A stretch of DNA of 64,000 nt from Deuterostichococcus epilithicus (GCA_033439295.1 JAVTLE010000014.1:3534001-3598000); one strand, 5' to 3'. Shown: positions 31,001 through 44,200, counted from the stretch's first letter. The notes: a model not told the origin generated them from the letters alone. Numbers and translations: made by a program.

Positions 31001-34000
31001 CGGTCGCCGCGGCCAGCTGCGATTGCAGCTCCGCCGTCTGCTGCTGCAGCACCGCCGCGGCCGCCTGGCTGCCCTCTGCCGCAGCGCCCAGCTGCTGCGT
31101 GATCGCGTCGAATTTGGCCTGCTGCGCCGTCATGGCGTCACTCACTGCCGACTCCAGCACCTGCAGGACCATCTCATGGGTTCAGTGCCCTGACGTCGAA
31201 CGCCTGCTCTGCCTCAAGGCAGGATAGTCTACCCACTAAACCTGGCCTCTGCACTAGAGAGGCACCGGCATGTGGGTCCAGCGAGCCCACGGCCGCGCAC
31301 GGTGGCCGTCTATCAGCACGTCCAGTCGGTTTTCTGCATGTCGGACGCACGCCAGCAAAGCGGACCTGCAGCCTGGGAGCGACCAGGCCCTGCAGCTCGC
31401 GCACGCAGGCCGCGTTGCTGCCCTCCAGCTCCGTCTTGGCGTCCACGCTCGCAAAGAGCGCGCCCAGCTCCACCGCAGCGGTGGCGAGCTGCGACCGCAG
31501 CCCGTGCGCGGTGCCCGCCAGGCGGCCCTCCGCACGCTCGTGCGCTGAGATGAGGAAGTCGCGCTCGAGCAGGCCTTGCCTCGCCTGCCGCAGTGCCGCC
31601 TGCGGGCCAGGAGCAAGTCGCCCGCTGCTTAGACGGGTGGGACGGGGTGCTGACACAGGGTGCAGCCTTCCACCAAGGAGCGACCGTCCCGCCGGCGACG
31701 CCCCTCTTAGCTGCATGATGCACCTCGACGCTGGTTTTGCTGTGCATCAGGTCATGCCCAGCCCAGGCCTCGTGCAGCGCTGGGCGCACCCAGGCGGCGA
31801 CGGCGATACCACACCTGCCCAAGCCACCCCGCCAGGGGCAGCCACAAGCCCCACCTGCGTCGAGTCCAGCTGCTGCCGTGCGGCGTCCAGCTCGGCCTGG
31901 CGCGCTGCCAGCTGCTGCTCCAGGGCCGCTGCCGCTGCCGCGTGCGCACCATGGATGGTGTCCAGCTCCGCCTCCAGCTCCGCGCGCCGTTCCCTGTCCG
32001 TCTTGGCCTCCTCTTGCTCCTTCTCGTAGCTGCGGGGAAGTTTTAATCAGGGGATCGTGTGGGGCCGGTGCGTGGAGGCCGGCCCTCCTGCCAGATGCAT
32101 GCCTCGGTCTGGCGCGCCGGGTCGTAGCCCAGTTCGGCATCCCCGTGCTGCTTTGCATAAGCGTATGGACAAAGCCCACAGGCAGACAGCGGCCAGACGG
32201 CAGGATACCGTTCGGCTGGTCGACAAGTGACTTCTGAGAAGAAGGTGGGTCGTCAGAGCACCGCACTCATTTTCAGGATTCCGGGTGCAGGTGCCATGTG
32301 GCGCCCTCAGCAGGAGACGCATCGCAAGAAGGGCGCTTCTGAGCCCCTTGCAGAACAGACGATGGCTGTTGAGGAAGTGGGCGCACATGGCGAGTGGCAT
32401 GAAGACGCCGTCCTTCTCCCGCGACGCCACTAGCTCCATCTTGAGGCGCTTGTTCTCGGAGCTCAGATTGGCCATGTGCGTCGCCGAGGACACCTTCTGA
32501 TTCACCTCCGGACGGTTGCGGATGTTCTTCGCCCGCAGCGCATACTCCAGCGTGTTCTTTGTCTCATCTGACAGCTGCAGAAAAGAGTTTGTACAAAGAG
32601 TGATATGCGGCAACGTCCTGCTTGTGCAGATGCATGCGAGGTTTGAGATCAGATGGCTCTCCGTCGCTGGAGCAGTGCAGTCCCTGCAGCGCAGCAGTGC
32701 CTGCACACACATACACACACCCGAGAGAAGGCGAGCAAGGTGCGCACTGTGGGGGAGATGGTGGCGATGATGCAGGTCTTGGTGCGACCGCCAAGTGAGT
32801 CCGCCAGCAGGCGCGTGAGCTTGGAGTCGCGGTACGGGATGTGCCCCTGCAGGCGTACAGGACCCGTCTCAGAGGTGAGAGCAGTTAACTAGGTAAGAGG
32901 TGACGGCTCCAAACAAGCATTGCGGAAGACTTGTGCTGGACATCAGCCAGCATGGCAATGGTCAGGACGCAGGCTCCGTGGCCTGCGTCTCATCTGCGAA
33001 AGCAACAACGACAGACAGGCGCCGCACCGTCTTGTCGACGATGGCATTGATGACGCGGCCCAGGGCGCTAAGGCTCTTATTGATGGAGCCTGCCTCCTTC
33101 GCGCGCTCCTCTGTCGCGCCGGACCTGCAGCCACGACACTAGTCATGCTCGCCAGCCCGAATGGGGTCCTACGCGTTGGCCATCATCAGAGCAGAACGAC
33201 TCGCATAGTCGGCTGATGGCAGCGCCCAAGCGGCACGCGCAGCTGTGAGTCTGACGCCCACAAGGAGCGACGCTCAGCCCTGAGTCTGACGCCCACAAGT
33301 GACAGAGATGTCATCCCGGGTGCGGTTGTCCGCACCGGAAGATGCTCTCGGAGCCAGCCAGGTCCACCAGGTACAACTTGCCGATGCGGATGGCGTCCTC
33401 GCCGTTGGGCTGCAGCTCGTGGATCTGCACGGTGACGCAGAAGACGGAGTGCGAGCGGCTGGACTGCTTGTTCAGCAGCGTCGCCGCGGTGCGCCGCTTG
33501 GCCGAGCCACGGTCCAGCAGCGCATAGATGTCTTCTGCGCTGCGGACGTACACCTCCTCCAGCCCCTTGACCATGACGGACTCGCCGCCCTTCTGCGATG
33601 GGTCGGCCTGGATGGCCAGCTTCACGCCGCTGCCGTCGCCTGCGTGAACTGGGAAACGCGCCGGTCGAGGACGGCACAAGCTGACGATACAACTGTTCAG
33701 CATGGTGTGTGGCCTTGGCGTCCACAAGTACTGCAGTCGCCGAACCAGTGCCAACTCCTACCTCCCCTCTCTCCTTCCTGCTCTCCGCGCGCACAGGTCT
33801 CCGTGACATTGCTACATCTTAATTCGAGGTTGACTCTGCGAGCAGCGCGCACCCACAGCCAGCAGGTCGGTGGCTTCCTCGTTGTACAGCTCCAAGAAGG
33901 AGCACTTGACGGTGTTGAGGTCGCCGCCAATGCCTTTGACGTGCTCGAAGATCTGGTTGATGGCGCGCGGGATGACGCCCGCCGCCAGCGACAGGGCGCT

Positions 34001-34945
34001 GCCGTCCACGCTGTCACGCATGCCGCCCTCCATCGTGTACGTCTTGCCTGCGGGGTTTCAAGTAGTGTGCATTGGCATTAATCTGAGCGCCAAGACCCTT
34101 CCATCTGCTGGGGTGTTCGCCCTGTGGTACTGTGGTGCGAGCTCTGGTGCCTCCGACAATGTCGTGCTGCTACCATTGCCTTTCTGCGAGCCAGTTTGCT
34201 GCCATCGCCGCGACAAGGTAGCTGGACGCCGCAGTCAGCCTCGTGTCCGCCCACACCTGTGCCCGTCTGGCCATATGCGAAGATGGTGCAGTTGAAGCCG
34301 GCCAGGACCTCTCGCACGACAGGTTGAATGCCCTGCTCGTACAGTACGCCCTGTGTCGTCTGTGGTCCGAACACCTGTATGCCACACCGGGAGCAACCCT
34401 CAGGAGCCATGCCGCCAGCAAGCAATAGCATTGCCGGCGCACTCCTGCGCTGGTTTTCCGAATCATCTCCCAGGAAATGATCAAGTGTCTTACACCCGCG
34501 AGCGAAGGCCTGGCATAGCGACCATGGGATGGAGCAGGTGCGCTCCTCACCTTGTCAAAGTGGAACTGCCGCCGCGTCTTGCCGACATTGGGCACTGTGA
34601 CCATGCCTTGCCGCTCATCGCAATCGACTAGCTTGTCAAGCGTGGGCTTGGGCTCGTTGATCGCCAGGGGTCTGCAGGCAGTGTGTGAGGGTTTGACTGT
34701 TGCGTGCTGGCTTTGTTGTATAATGTAGCCAGATGGGCTTGTGCACGCACTGCACGAGGTTTGTCAACGCATCAATGCTGAGCAGCGAGGTTAAGCATGC
34801 TGCTGCAACAGTTGGATGCTGCTGACGCAGATGATCTAGCCTTCACGTACTGAGTTGGACGGATAGCATCTCACCTGCAGCGCAGTAAGACCTGGATGTT
34901 GACGCCATCCTCTCCCTTGCGGGATGGTGCAGGCTTTTCAGCCAT
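28039..34945 (-). CDS. Kinesin-5 (BimC/Eg5-type) mitotic motor
   Basis: Nineteen exons join in phase into about 1034 residues, the usual kinesin-5 size. Boundaries, 5' to 3': 34945-34875, 34671-34551, 34374-34257, 34047-33853, 33639-33336, 33124-33028, 32846-32748, 32574-32387, 32029-31855, 31599-31366, 31160-30945, 30749-30544, 30227-30101, 29948-29772, 29576-29474, 29305-29156, 28911-28786, 28616-28524, 28343-28039. The N-terminal motor domain has the P-loop GQTGTGKT (99-106, split by intron 3), switch [10 protein letters not shown], switch [10 protein letters not shown], and [13 protein letters not shown]. The neck reads [19 protein letters not shown], the kinesin-5 signature. A long Ala/Gln-rich coiled-coil stalk follows. 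Kinesin-5 tetramers slide antiparallel microtubules in the spindle. No clear BimC box with a Cdk site was seen in the tail. Stalk exons are least certain. It is head-to-head with CDC50. Confidence 0.92.
33246..33299. repeat. Short tandem duplication in a kinesin-5 intron
   Basis: A perfect 19-base unit (TGAGTCTGACGCCCACAAG) occurs at 33246-33264 and 33281-33299, 35 bases apart, in intron 5 of the kinesin-5 gene. No function is suggested. Confidence 0.85.
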
Positions 34946-35578
34946 GACTGTCTCACTTGTCTGCGTCAGGCTACCCGGCACATCCGCCCAAATTCCTCAC
35001 GACTGCCTGAGCTGATGTCCCAATCGCGCTGGCTGACTCTGAGGCCCCAGCTGCACGGCGGACTTTGCTGCGTGTCTCAGGGGCGCAATTCGTGAGTTTA
35101 GCAGCTAAGTGATGCTCGCTCGCGGTCGGCACCGCAGAGCCTGTTTCTCTGGCTCAAAAGTACTGCGAGCTGTCAGAGTTGGAACCAGAGAACTGGTTCA
35201 AACTGCCGGGAGCTGGGACGCCGAAGTCGATGCGCCACTTGGCAGGGACTGGGGACTGACGGGACTCACAGTATGCCTCCAGTTGTCGGACAATAAACAT
35301 CAGCAATTACGCAACGTGCCCGCATCAGACAGTTGGGCAGTTGGCTCACGGCAGGAACAGCGACAGGTTCCGATCGACACTCGAAAAACTGGTGCCTTTA
35401 TTGGCCTTTCTGACAGTCTGCTCCGTGAAGAGCCCCCGGCATCTTTCTGAATCCCCAAAAGCACTTTCCTCAACATTTGGTTGCTCCCACAGGACGACAG
35501 CCTATCAGGCGCCGAGCTCGTTGAGTCTCACGATCAGCTGAGCTCGAGTCAGCCAGCCGCGGGGCTGCGCCCCGCCTG
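34946..35578. other. Divergent intergenic region (kinesin-5 / CDC50)
   Basis: About 630 bases between divergent starts. It contains short random open frames only. Cell-cycle elements might be expected for kinesin-5, but none could be recognised by eye. Confidence 0.55.
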
Positions 35579-37719
35579 ATGGCGGACGAGCAGCCCAGCG
35601 CCGAGGCGGTTCAGCCAGCCAATGCGCCGAAGCAGGGCAGGTTCAAACGCTGGCTGCACGGCAAGAACAGCTGGTTTGCGCGCTTCGCACGTCAGGACCT
35701 GCGGGGATGGACGCCCATTCTTTCGGCCAACTTTGTGGTCTTCGCCTACCTGCTGGCTGGAATCGTCCTGCTGCCGTTGGGCATCGCCATCCTCGTGGCC
35801 TCGCTCAATGTCCAGGAGCACAAGGTGAGCGCTTGTTATACCGTCACGATGGCATGTTCGACGTGTTACCCTGCGAATGAAGCAACCGTCTGATTAACGC
35901 CATGCATTCATGCTGCGCGCAGATACGGTATGACAATGCGGGCATGTTGGGCAACCTGCCCGACAACGCGGCGCGGTCGGCGCTCCTCCGGTCCAACAAT
36001 GGGGCGGGACAGGTGGTCACAGTCAACATCACGCCAGACAAGAAGATGTCAGCGCCGGTGCGTGGAGCATGCCGCAGTATGCGCAATGCATGATGTATTT
36101 GCAGCCTGACTGCCGCTCGCTGCTGGTTTTCACATACAATTTGGCTTGGAAATGGAAAAAAGAAGAAGACCTGACGTCTTGTGACCTCCTGTACTGCAGA
36201 TCTATGTCTACTATGACTTGGACAACTATTACCAGAACTACCGGAGGTGCGTGGTCGCCAGCTGATCCTTCGCCTCCGGGGTGCTTGCCACCTGCACCAC
36301 CCTCAAAAACACTGTAGTAGTCTCATTTGTCCTGAGCGTCTTGAGCCATGGCTTCATTCCGAAGAGCCCTGTCTGGTAAGGCATGTGGAACGTACGCAGG
36401 TATGTGCGGAGTTTGGACTCGTCCCAGCTGGGCGGCAAAAACAGCACATCCAGCGCCTGCGACCCCATCCGCTACGTGAACGACCGGGGCAGCAGCCCCA
36501 ACCTGCCCAACGGTGGCCGCATCAACCCGTGCGGCCTGATCGCCTGGAGCAACTTCAATGACACCTTTGCGGTGACGTCGGGCGGGCGCAGTGTTGCTGT
36601 CGNTGTGAGCCCTCTCGCATCACCCCCCTTACCCGATTGCTAGTCCAGGTCGTGGCTGGCTTAACAATCGTCGCTCAGCGCATGGTCTGCGCAACTTGGA
36701 TGGCGCCGCCTCTCTTCGATTTCCAGCTGCTAAGCACCCACTGGGCACCTCTTGCTGACGGGTCCTGAGGCGCCTGATTGCCATATCTGTTCCTTGAAAA
36801 CACTGTGCTCAAGGTGTCTCCACTGTCAGGCGTCTGTGTGCATGCTGCACTCGGACGTGTGTGGCGCTATGACAATGTGCACGATGACGACGCACGTGAC
36901 CCTCACGCAGGCTGAACGCCAGCGGATCTCCGTGAAGCGTGTGACCTCTTGAACGCAGGATTCGGACATTGCGTGGCACTACGACAAGGACCACCTATAT
37001 GGCCACTATCTGCCCAGCAACTACAACCTGCCGCCCAACCGCGGCGGCAACACGACCACGACGTTCATCGATGAGTCGCAGCACTTCATGGTGTGGATGC
37101 GGCCGTCAGTGCACTCGAACGTGCGCAAGCTGTACGGCGTCATCAACCAGGATATCCCCGCAGGCAAGGGCGCAACGTTTCCCTCCAACTTGCGACCCTG
37201 CAGTCAGTGGTATGCTCGGCCGCGCGCTGCACAATGTCTGGCGGCAGGTCAAAGCAGGTGAAGGCGGCCGGGCCCGGCCCATGAAGTGGCTCTCGGGTCC
37301 TTTCTGCTGAGACTAAGCGTGTGCCACTGCTGAGCACCTGAGAGCCTCGATTGTCAGTGCACTGCGACAAGTTGCGGGGACAGCGCCTGAGCACGAGGAG
37401 GCCCAAACACCTGGCGCACATCATTGTACCACTGCCAGGTCAACTGCTCAGATATGTCCTGCGTTGTGTAGGCTCCACGGTCAGCGTGCGCGTCAACAAC
37501 CGATACAACACGTACGACTTTGGCGGCAAGAAGTACGTGGTGCTGTCGGAAAACAGCTGGGTGGGCGGCAAGAACAACTTCCTGGGCATCCTCATGATCG
37601 TGCTGGGCGCGCTGGCGCTCATCATTGCGCTCGGCTTCTTCGCCGCGTACCACCTGGGCATCGTCAAGCGCCGCCGCTTCGGCGACCTCAGCCAGCTCTC
37701 GTGGAACAAGAACAAGTAG
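35579..37719 (+). CDS. CDC50/LEM3/ALIS, beta subunit of P4-ATPase lipid flippase
   Basis: Six exons (35579-35824, 35923-36057, 36200-36246, 36400-36604, 36959-37163, 37472-37719) give 361 residues. Two membrane helices flank a large lumenal domain, the CDC50 layout: TM1 WTPILSANFVVFAYLLAGIV and TM2 FLGILMIVLGALALIIALGF. Family motifs are YYDLDNYYQNYRRYVRS, INPCGLIAWSNFNDTF, FMVWMRPS, and NNRYNTYDFGGKKYVVLSE. CDC50 subunits are needed for ER exit and activity of P4-ATPases, which move aminophospholipids to the cytosolic leaflet. Intron 5 is GC-AG (GCAG|GCAAGG), fixed by phase and by AG joining to STVSVRVNN. The single ambiguous base of the window (36603, N) falls in the last codon of exon 4. 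It is divergent from kinesin-5. Confidence 0.94.
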
Positions 37720-38038
37720 GGCCAGATGCCGCTGCTGTGAGGGTGTGGGAGAAGAAACAATGGGCCCATCATACGTGCGGCACATCTACCAGACCACAAC
37801 CTCCTTGCACCTCACCCAGCGTCAGGTCAAGTGAGCTTCAGAGGGATAGCAGGCCCGTGCTAGCTACGACTTGCTTCTGATTTGATGATCAGTGAAAGAC
37901 CGGATGGCAGCAGGGGCGCAATTGTTGTAGTCGTTCACCAGCCACAGAATTTATTTCATCAGCTCAAGTTGGGAAGGTTCAAGCAATTTTGTAATGAGCA
38001 CATTCCCTCTGCAGATACACGACCTTCTGCTTACACGG
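37720..38038. other. Convergent intergenic region
   Basis: About 320 bases between the CDC50 stop (plus) and the RlmN-like stop (minus); space for two short 3' UTRs. Confidence 0.6.
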
Positions 38039-40965
38039 TCAGGCCGTGGCCAGCAGCGCATCCTGCAGGTGAGGAGGCGGCTGCAGCAGAGGCGGCACCT
38101 TGCCGAGCTGTCGGGGAGCTCCCAGCTGCCCGCACGCTGCCATCTCGTCATCGCCGCGGCTGTCGCGCACAGTGCAGACCAGGCCAGCCTGCAGAAACAC
38201 GGACAGCAGTAAGTTGAGAGAGCAAGGCGGAGTTTCGGCCGGTGCAGGTGGGTGGCATTGGATGTCGCACAGCAAGCAGGAGTGTTCAGGGACGAGTGCC
38301 ATGCCAGGTCGAGAGGCACCTGAATCGCGATGGAGCGGAAGCTCTGCACGTCTTCTGCAGTTGACGGCTGGAAGCGCGACCCCTCATGTGTGTTGAACAC
38401 GATGAGGTTGACCTTGCAGTCGATGGGCGCCAGCAGCTGCACCAGCCTGCGCCCAGCAGTGCACATGGCCTGGACGCATCCCGTGGACGCATCCAGCAGG
38501 CAACATGCAAGGCGTGGAGTGCCCTGCCGCGACGACCCACTAGAAGCACTCGAGTCGTCTCGGCGGGAGACGACACAGATGCAAAAACAATCTTGTACGA
38601 CACGAGCATCTGCGCTTTGCTTTCTGATTCCTGATGCGCGGACCTGTTGGCGTCGGCCAGCGTGTCGTTGATGCCGCGCAGCATGACGTACTCAATGAGC
38701 ACGAAGTGGCGGGAGGCCGTGACGCGGTCGCCGCGAGGGTAGCCTGCAGCCAGCGCGCCCAGCAGCGCCCCCAGGGGCCACCGCCGGTTAATGGGGCAAA
38801 GCCAGTCCCGCACCTGAGACGCAGACACCATCAGAGCAGCTTCAGGCTCTGTGCCAGTTTGTACTCCAGATCAGCATGAGAAGTGCGGTCCGCCATGCGG
38901 GTGAACAGCTAAAATTAGGCCGTCAAGGAGGGCGGAGGCGCGGCCAAAGGAGGTGTGCATGTGAGGAAGACGCATTGAAACCTCTGCAGCGGGCGTGTGG
39001 CATGCACCTCGTCGGTTGTGGCGTGGAGCGACACCGCCAGCTGTGCCCGGCTGGACCGTGAGAAGCGCTGCATCTCTGGCACCAGGCCCACCGTTGAGAC
39101 AGTCACCTGCGAGCACAGTGCGGTGCAAGAGCATCATTCCTTCGAGCGACCGCGTTGCTTGGATGAAAGAAAGTTTTGCAAGGTTGTTGGTCAGGTGTCC
39201 TATGCACGTCCGCCTTGCCTCGCAGGCCTCACATCGATTGCCATGAGCGCCCGGCCCGTGCCAGCAGCTAGTGAACTGCATACCTTCTTAGCGGACAGCT
39301 GCAGCCCCATCGGGTGACACATGATGTCGACAGCCGCAAGCACTGCGTCGATATTGGCCAGCGGCTCACCCATGCCCATGAACCTGCAGGCATAGCAACT
39401 GGCTTGATGGGCCTCGCTTGCCACCATATGCTGGGTGCCAACATATCGCACATAGCACATCATGACGACAGCGGTGTCAGAAGACTGCGGAGGCCACGAT
39501 GAACGGCATTGCGAGGTCTAGGTTTTGGGATGAATTGCCGTGAGATGGTGAGGGAAGCTCACACAACGTTCGTGAGCTGCGGCGCCTCGCCTGCTGGCAG
39601 GATTGCAGCATCTGCCGCCAACAGCCGCTTGGCCATAACCACCTGCTCGACGATCTGTGCTGCGTTGAGGTCTCGTCTGCAGCAAACCAGCTTGCGAGTA
39701 TGAGGAGTCTTAAAGCGTGAAGAGTATGAGCCCTTTGCAGTGAAGCACATATGGCGAGGGCTCCAGGCAAGCAAGGCAGGAGGCGGGCAAGATGTGCCTC
39801 ACTTTAGTCCCATGCGACCGGTGTAGCAGAACTGCGGTAGGGCAAAGACTCTGAGTTATCTGACGCCGCACCACCAGTGAACTTTCATGCTTGAAAGAGC
39901 ACAGCAAGAGATAACAGAGGCTGAAGCAAGCCGAAAGTACACTGCAGTTGCAAGCAGGCTCCAACAGCAGGAGTTGAGAGAAGCCACAAGCCCTGGCATC
40001 TTTTGGTGTGTGGTCTCCTGTGCACGATGGCACACCTGGCAGTTCATGGCGCAGCCAATCTGCGATGAAACGCAGACAGTGATGCGCTTGCGCTCGCCCT
40101 GCCGCCGCACGACCGGGATCAGGACCGTCTCGACGGAGCCCGCCGCCGCTGCATCGCCGGCCAGGCTGGACAGCAACTTGCGTGTGCCGTCTGGCGCCGT
40201 GTGCACCGTCTGCAGTGCCAGGTCGCCGCTGAGCGACGCCCTGTCCCTGATTTTGTTCCTGCGAACCGACACACAGGTCAGAGCGATTCCAAATTGACCG
40301 GGCCATGCACAGCGTCGCACCGTCTTACAGTGCGCTGCGATATACCAGGTGCCAAGACAGATTGTGTCTTTGGACAGGCTCTTTCAGACAGCAGTCTGTT
40401 CGGAATGCTGGAGCTGCACAACCTGAAGGCATTGCTCAGGCCGTTCTGCACGTCTGCGGTCTCCTCAGCATCATTCACCCACCCGCCCTCCTCATGGTAC
40501 ATCCATCGCCACAGCTGCTTGGCGCGTTGCGGCCGCTCACCTGCCGCAGAAATTTCGTAGACGTCAGCCCTCAGATGCACGGGTTGAGACGCCGACAACA
40601 GAGTGTTAGAAACGGAAAGGGAGAGAAGTATGCGCCAGCGCACCGTTTACTGCACACCAGGCCTCCAGCTGCGGCCAGGTGAGGCTCTTCAGCAGCAAGC
40701 GGCCGGCGCCGTCCTCAGCGCCAACGGATGCCACAGGTGAGTCAAGCTCCGGTCGCTCGACAGCCTCAGCTGACGGCGCTGCTGCCGCTGACTGCGGCCG
40801 CCGCCCTAGGCTGCGCAACCTGAGTGTTGGTGCTGCCGCTTGCACGAAGTCTGTCAGCGGCCGTGAAAGCGCTTTGGAAGTGTATCGCATGTGCTTCGTG
40901 CGCTCTCCGAGCCTCGAAGCTTGCGCTCGCAGGCCACCGAAACGCCATGAGGCTGCATGGACCAT
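38039..40965 (-). CDS. RlmN/Cfr-family radical-SAM RNA methyltransferase
   Basis: Ten exons (40965-40644, 40540-40423, 40258-40036, 39831-39803, 39676-39563, 39383-39284, 39106-39008, 38813-38644, 38446-38320, 38188-38039) give about 483 residues. The N-terminus is basic and Ser/Ala-rich, so plastid or mitochondrial targeting is likely. The catalytic core is complete: Cys209 in VCVSSQ, the cluster ligands Cys216-x3-Cys220-x2-Cys223 (CAMNCQ joined to FCYTG), [26 protein letters not shown], and the C-terminal Cys453 in MAACGQL that carries the methyl intermediate. Bacterial RlmN makes 2-methyladenosine in 23S rRNA (A2503) and tRNA A37. Plants and algae keep nuclear genes of this family. The third cluster Cys sits in a 29-base exon. 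The start is uncertain; an in-frame ATG at 40890 is an alternative. It is head-to-head with the HEAT-repeat gene. Confidence 0.92.
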
Positions 40966-41290
40966 ATCGACTTCAATGAGCTGAGCAGCCACAACAGCCT
41001 GGCAGCGCTGCGTACAGCTCCAGATGTTGTTTCACAATGTCGAGTGTACATGGTGCTGCTGCTGCAGTGCAGCAGCTGCACCTCGCTCGTGTAATCTCGT
41101 CCAGCTCAGCGTCAATTTCATTCGCAACTCGCTCACATCGAAACGTTGCATGGCATTCAATTAGTGGTTTGGATATACTTGTGAAGGCTTTGGGCTGCTC
41201 CCGAGAGTTGTACAATTTTCCACCCAAGCCGGACTGCGCAGGACATTCAGCGTCTGCAACTTTGTACGGGCGCATAGTGCAGCCGAGCTG
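40966..41290. other. Short divergent intergenic region (RlmN-like / HEAT)
   Basis: Only about 325 bases separate two divergent start codons, so the promoters probably overlap. No motif was recognised. Confidence 0.55.
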
Positions 41291-44200
41291 ATGGACGCGG
41301 AAACGCTGGCAAATGACGTATGCGATGGACTGGAGGCGCCGCTGAGGCTGCACAGGGAGGCCGCGCTTCAGAGGCTTGAACAGTGCCTCCTAGATGCGGG
41401 GGCGCTGGACCAACAGGCGTTCCTGGAGGCCGTCTGCAGTCGCGTGCTGCAGCTGCTGTCCTCAGAATTCTGGCAGCACCGCCTCGGAGGATTCGACGGT
41501 GCAAAGGTACGCTTGCTGTTGTCGTGACGGCGGCGGTCATGGCCTCCTAGTCGAGAAGCGAATGCACCAAAACCTCCATTTGCGGGCGTGCAGGCACTCG
41601 TGCCAGGACTGCCAAAAGCTTCCTCCTTCTTGGGCAGCTTGCTGGTCGCGTGCAAGGATCATCTTGAGGTAAGAGTGGGCCCACAGCGCCCTTTCGGTGC
41701 CCGCCAAGCTGCACGGTCAGCCTTTGCATGCATGGGATTCTGGAGGCCGCTGTATAGCTCATGCGGCTGCGTCGCCAACGCAGGACGAGGAGCCGCGAGT
41801 GAGGAGCGCAGTGGCGGACTGCATCAGGGAGCTGGCGCGGCGGCAGGGCACGGCAGTGTTTGACGCCATTGGCCAGCAGGTCATCAGCAGCATCAAGGCC
41901 GCCCTGGTGAGTGGGCTGGCACCTCGAAGCTGCTGATGCCGAGGTTTCGCCCTGCTTACATGATGTATCAAACCCTTGAAATTGTGTTTGGTGCATAGCG
42001 TCGTTGCCTGCGGCCTGTTGCTTGCAAACTTGCTGATCGGCGCGCAGGCCAGGGACCCGGTCGTGGCAGCAGGCACTGACGACAAGAAGGAACACGGCGG
42101 CGGCGCGGCTGCACAGCCGGACTTCCTGAGTGAGCTGCTGCAGACGTCATACCGGCAGCAGCGGCCCGGGCAGGGCGAGCTGCGGCATGATACTGAGGGC
42201 TGGCACTCATTAGAGTCCTCCTTCAAGGCGCTGCAGGTTGGAATCTGATTTGCATCCCTCCGACGACGCCAAGCACTTCATTGCTCTGCTGTGCTTGCTT
42301 ACTGATGCAGTGCAGGCCTGCTGCCATGTGCGATGCTGGGTGCCGAGTGTGGCCCCAGAAGCTGCCCCTTTGGCCACCCTCAGCTTGTGCCCCGGCAGCA
42401 TGTCGGTGATCGATGTGCATGACCACTTGCTCTGCAGACGCTCATGGAGGGGTGCGGGCCCGCATGCCAACCGTACCTGACGCCCGAGCTGCGGCAGCTG
42501 GTGCTGGACGCCCTGTTGCATCAGAACAGGTGAAGCACTGCCGCGAGTGCCTGCTGTAGTCGCTGCGCTCCCCGCCAGGCTCTGGTCCCAGCGCGCTGGA
42601 CCCAGCGCTGGAGCCGGTGGTCGCAGCTGGCAGTCCCCCCACAGCAGTAGCAGCGCATGCGTCGCACGTGCACCATGCACAGGATCCAGTCTCTTGAGGC
42701 AGCATATGGTGGTGGCAAACCTACCACAGCGAGCTCAACAATTCCAGGCACAGGTGGTCTGTGACGCCAGTCTCGAGGAGTGTTCCCGATGCAGTGCTCG
42801 AGCAGCAGCTCTGGGTTTGCGCCCACCACCCGGTGCTACAGGGTGGCGGCAAAGGTACCACGACCTGCTGGTCCGCAAGTGGAAATGCAAAAGCAATCTC
42901 GGGTCATCAACCTCGAGCAGGTTCGTGCGGGAGCGGTGCTACAGGGTGGTGCAGGCGCTGCTGGGCGCCTGCGACGAGGCGGAGCTGCGCGCCGTGGCGC
43001 CGGCGGTCGCGACGCGGCTGGCAGACGGCCTCAACGACAGCTGGAGCCACGTGAGCATGGCAGTACAGCACACATGTGTGTCAATACCTTGCGCCCGGCC
43101 CCTGCCTGGCGTGCAGCCAGCCCGCCTGTGGGCCGGTCTTCAGTCGTCAGACCTGGCCCAGCTCTCTGCGCACGGCCCCGGTTGGGCATGTTGGCATCTG
43201 CTGCTGCATGTGGCCCTGGCGTGGCAGGGCAACGTGCCTGACTGCTGAACGACGGGGTCGCATGGCAGCCAGCAGCCGTGGCCCCGTGCAGCGCAGCGCA
43301 CAGCAGCCCTGTCTGGCGCAGTTCAGATGGTGGCCGCCAGTGTTGGAGGTTGCTGTCGTACAGGTGCAGTACGTGGCCAGCGAGGCGGTGCGCACCTTCC
43401 TGCGCGCGGCGGCGCCCTTTCGGGAAGCGGTCCTGCCGACGCTGCTGCCGGCCATGTGCTTCAACCGGCACGCGACGGCGGAGGGGCTGCGCTCGTATTC
43501 GCAGCGCACCTGGGAGGATGCCATGGGGGACGGCGGCCGCGCCTGGGTGGCCTGCTGCATCGGCCAGGTGCGGCAGCGGTCGTCGGTGCCCAGCGGCACC
43601 CCACCTCAAGCGGTGCCTTGCCATTCAGCGACCTTGCGCCAGTCGCCTGCCGGCCTCAGTGTGGTCAAAGGCTGTGAGCCCTCCCTGCCGCAGGCCTGTA
43701 AAGCACTCGGCAGGCGGCTCCAGCGGAGTCTGTTCCCGTGCAGGCCTGCCGCTGTCGTCCAACTTCATGCCACACTCTGTGTTTCACCACTCAAGGGTGA
43801 TCTCCCGAGTCCAGGTGGTGGCCTACTACACGAGGCAGGCGCGCTCCAACAGCACCGACTTCCGGGAGGCGGCGTGCGCCTGCATGGCGGAGCTGGCGCG
43901 CAAGATCGAGCGCGCCGCGGTCGCGCCGCACGCTGCCGGCATGCTGCGCACCCTCCTTGGCTGCGGCCGCGACTCCAGCTGGCCGGTCAGCGCGCCTCGC
44001 ACGATTGCTAGCCCTTGGATGCCGGTCTTGCATGTTGGCATGGGAGCTCTCATTGGCCGGTCAGTGAGCCTCTTCCTGCTGCCCGGCCCCAAGCCCCGGC
44101 TACTGGTCTTGAAACTGGCACAGGCGAAGTCCTTATGCTTTGAACAGGAGCCCGGCCTTGCGCCTGGCGCTTACAGACATCAACCGACGAGCCGTGCCTG

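Noticed and set aside
31313-32266. 317-residue minus-strand frame within the kinesin-5 stalk
   Set aside because: It is an alternative frame running through introns and exons. The coiled-coil frame with correct splice phases is the one continuous with the motor domain.
36911-36958. Possible extra CDC50 exon encoding AERQRISVKR before DSDIAW
   Set aside because: It would need an 18-base intron before GATTCGGAC, far too short. Joining exon 4 directly to DSDIAW gives the correct family spacing without it.
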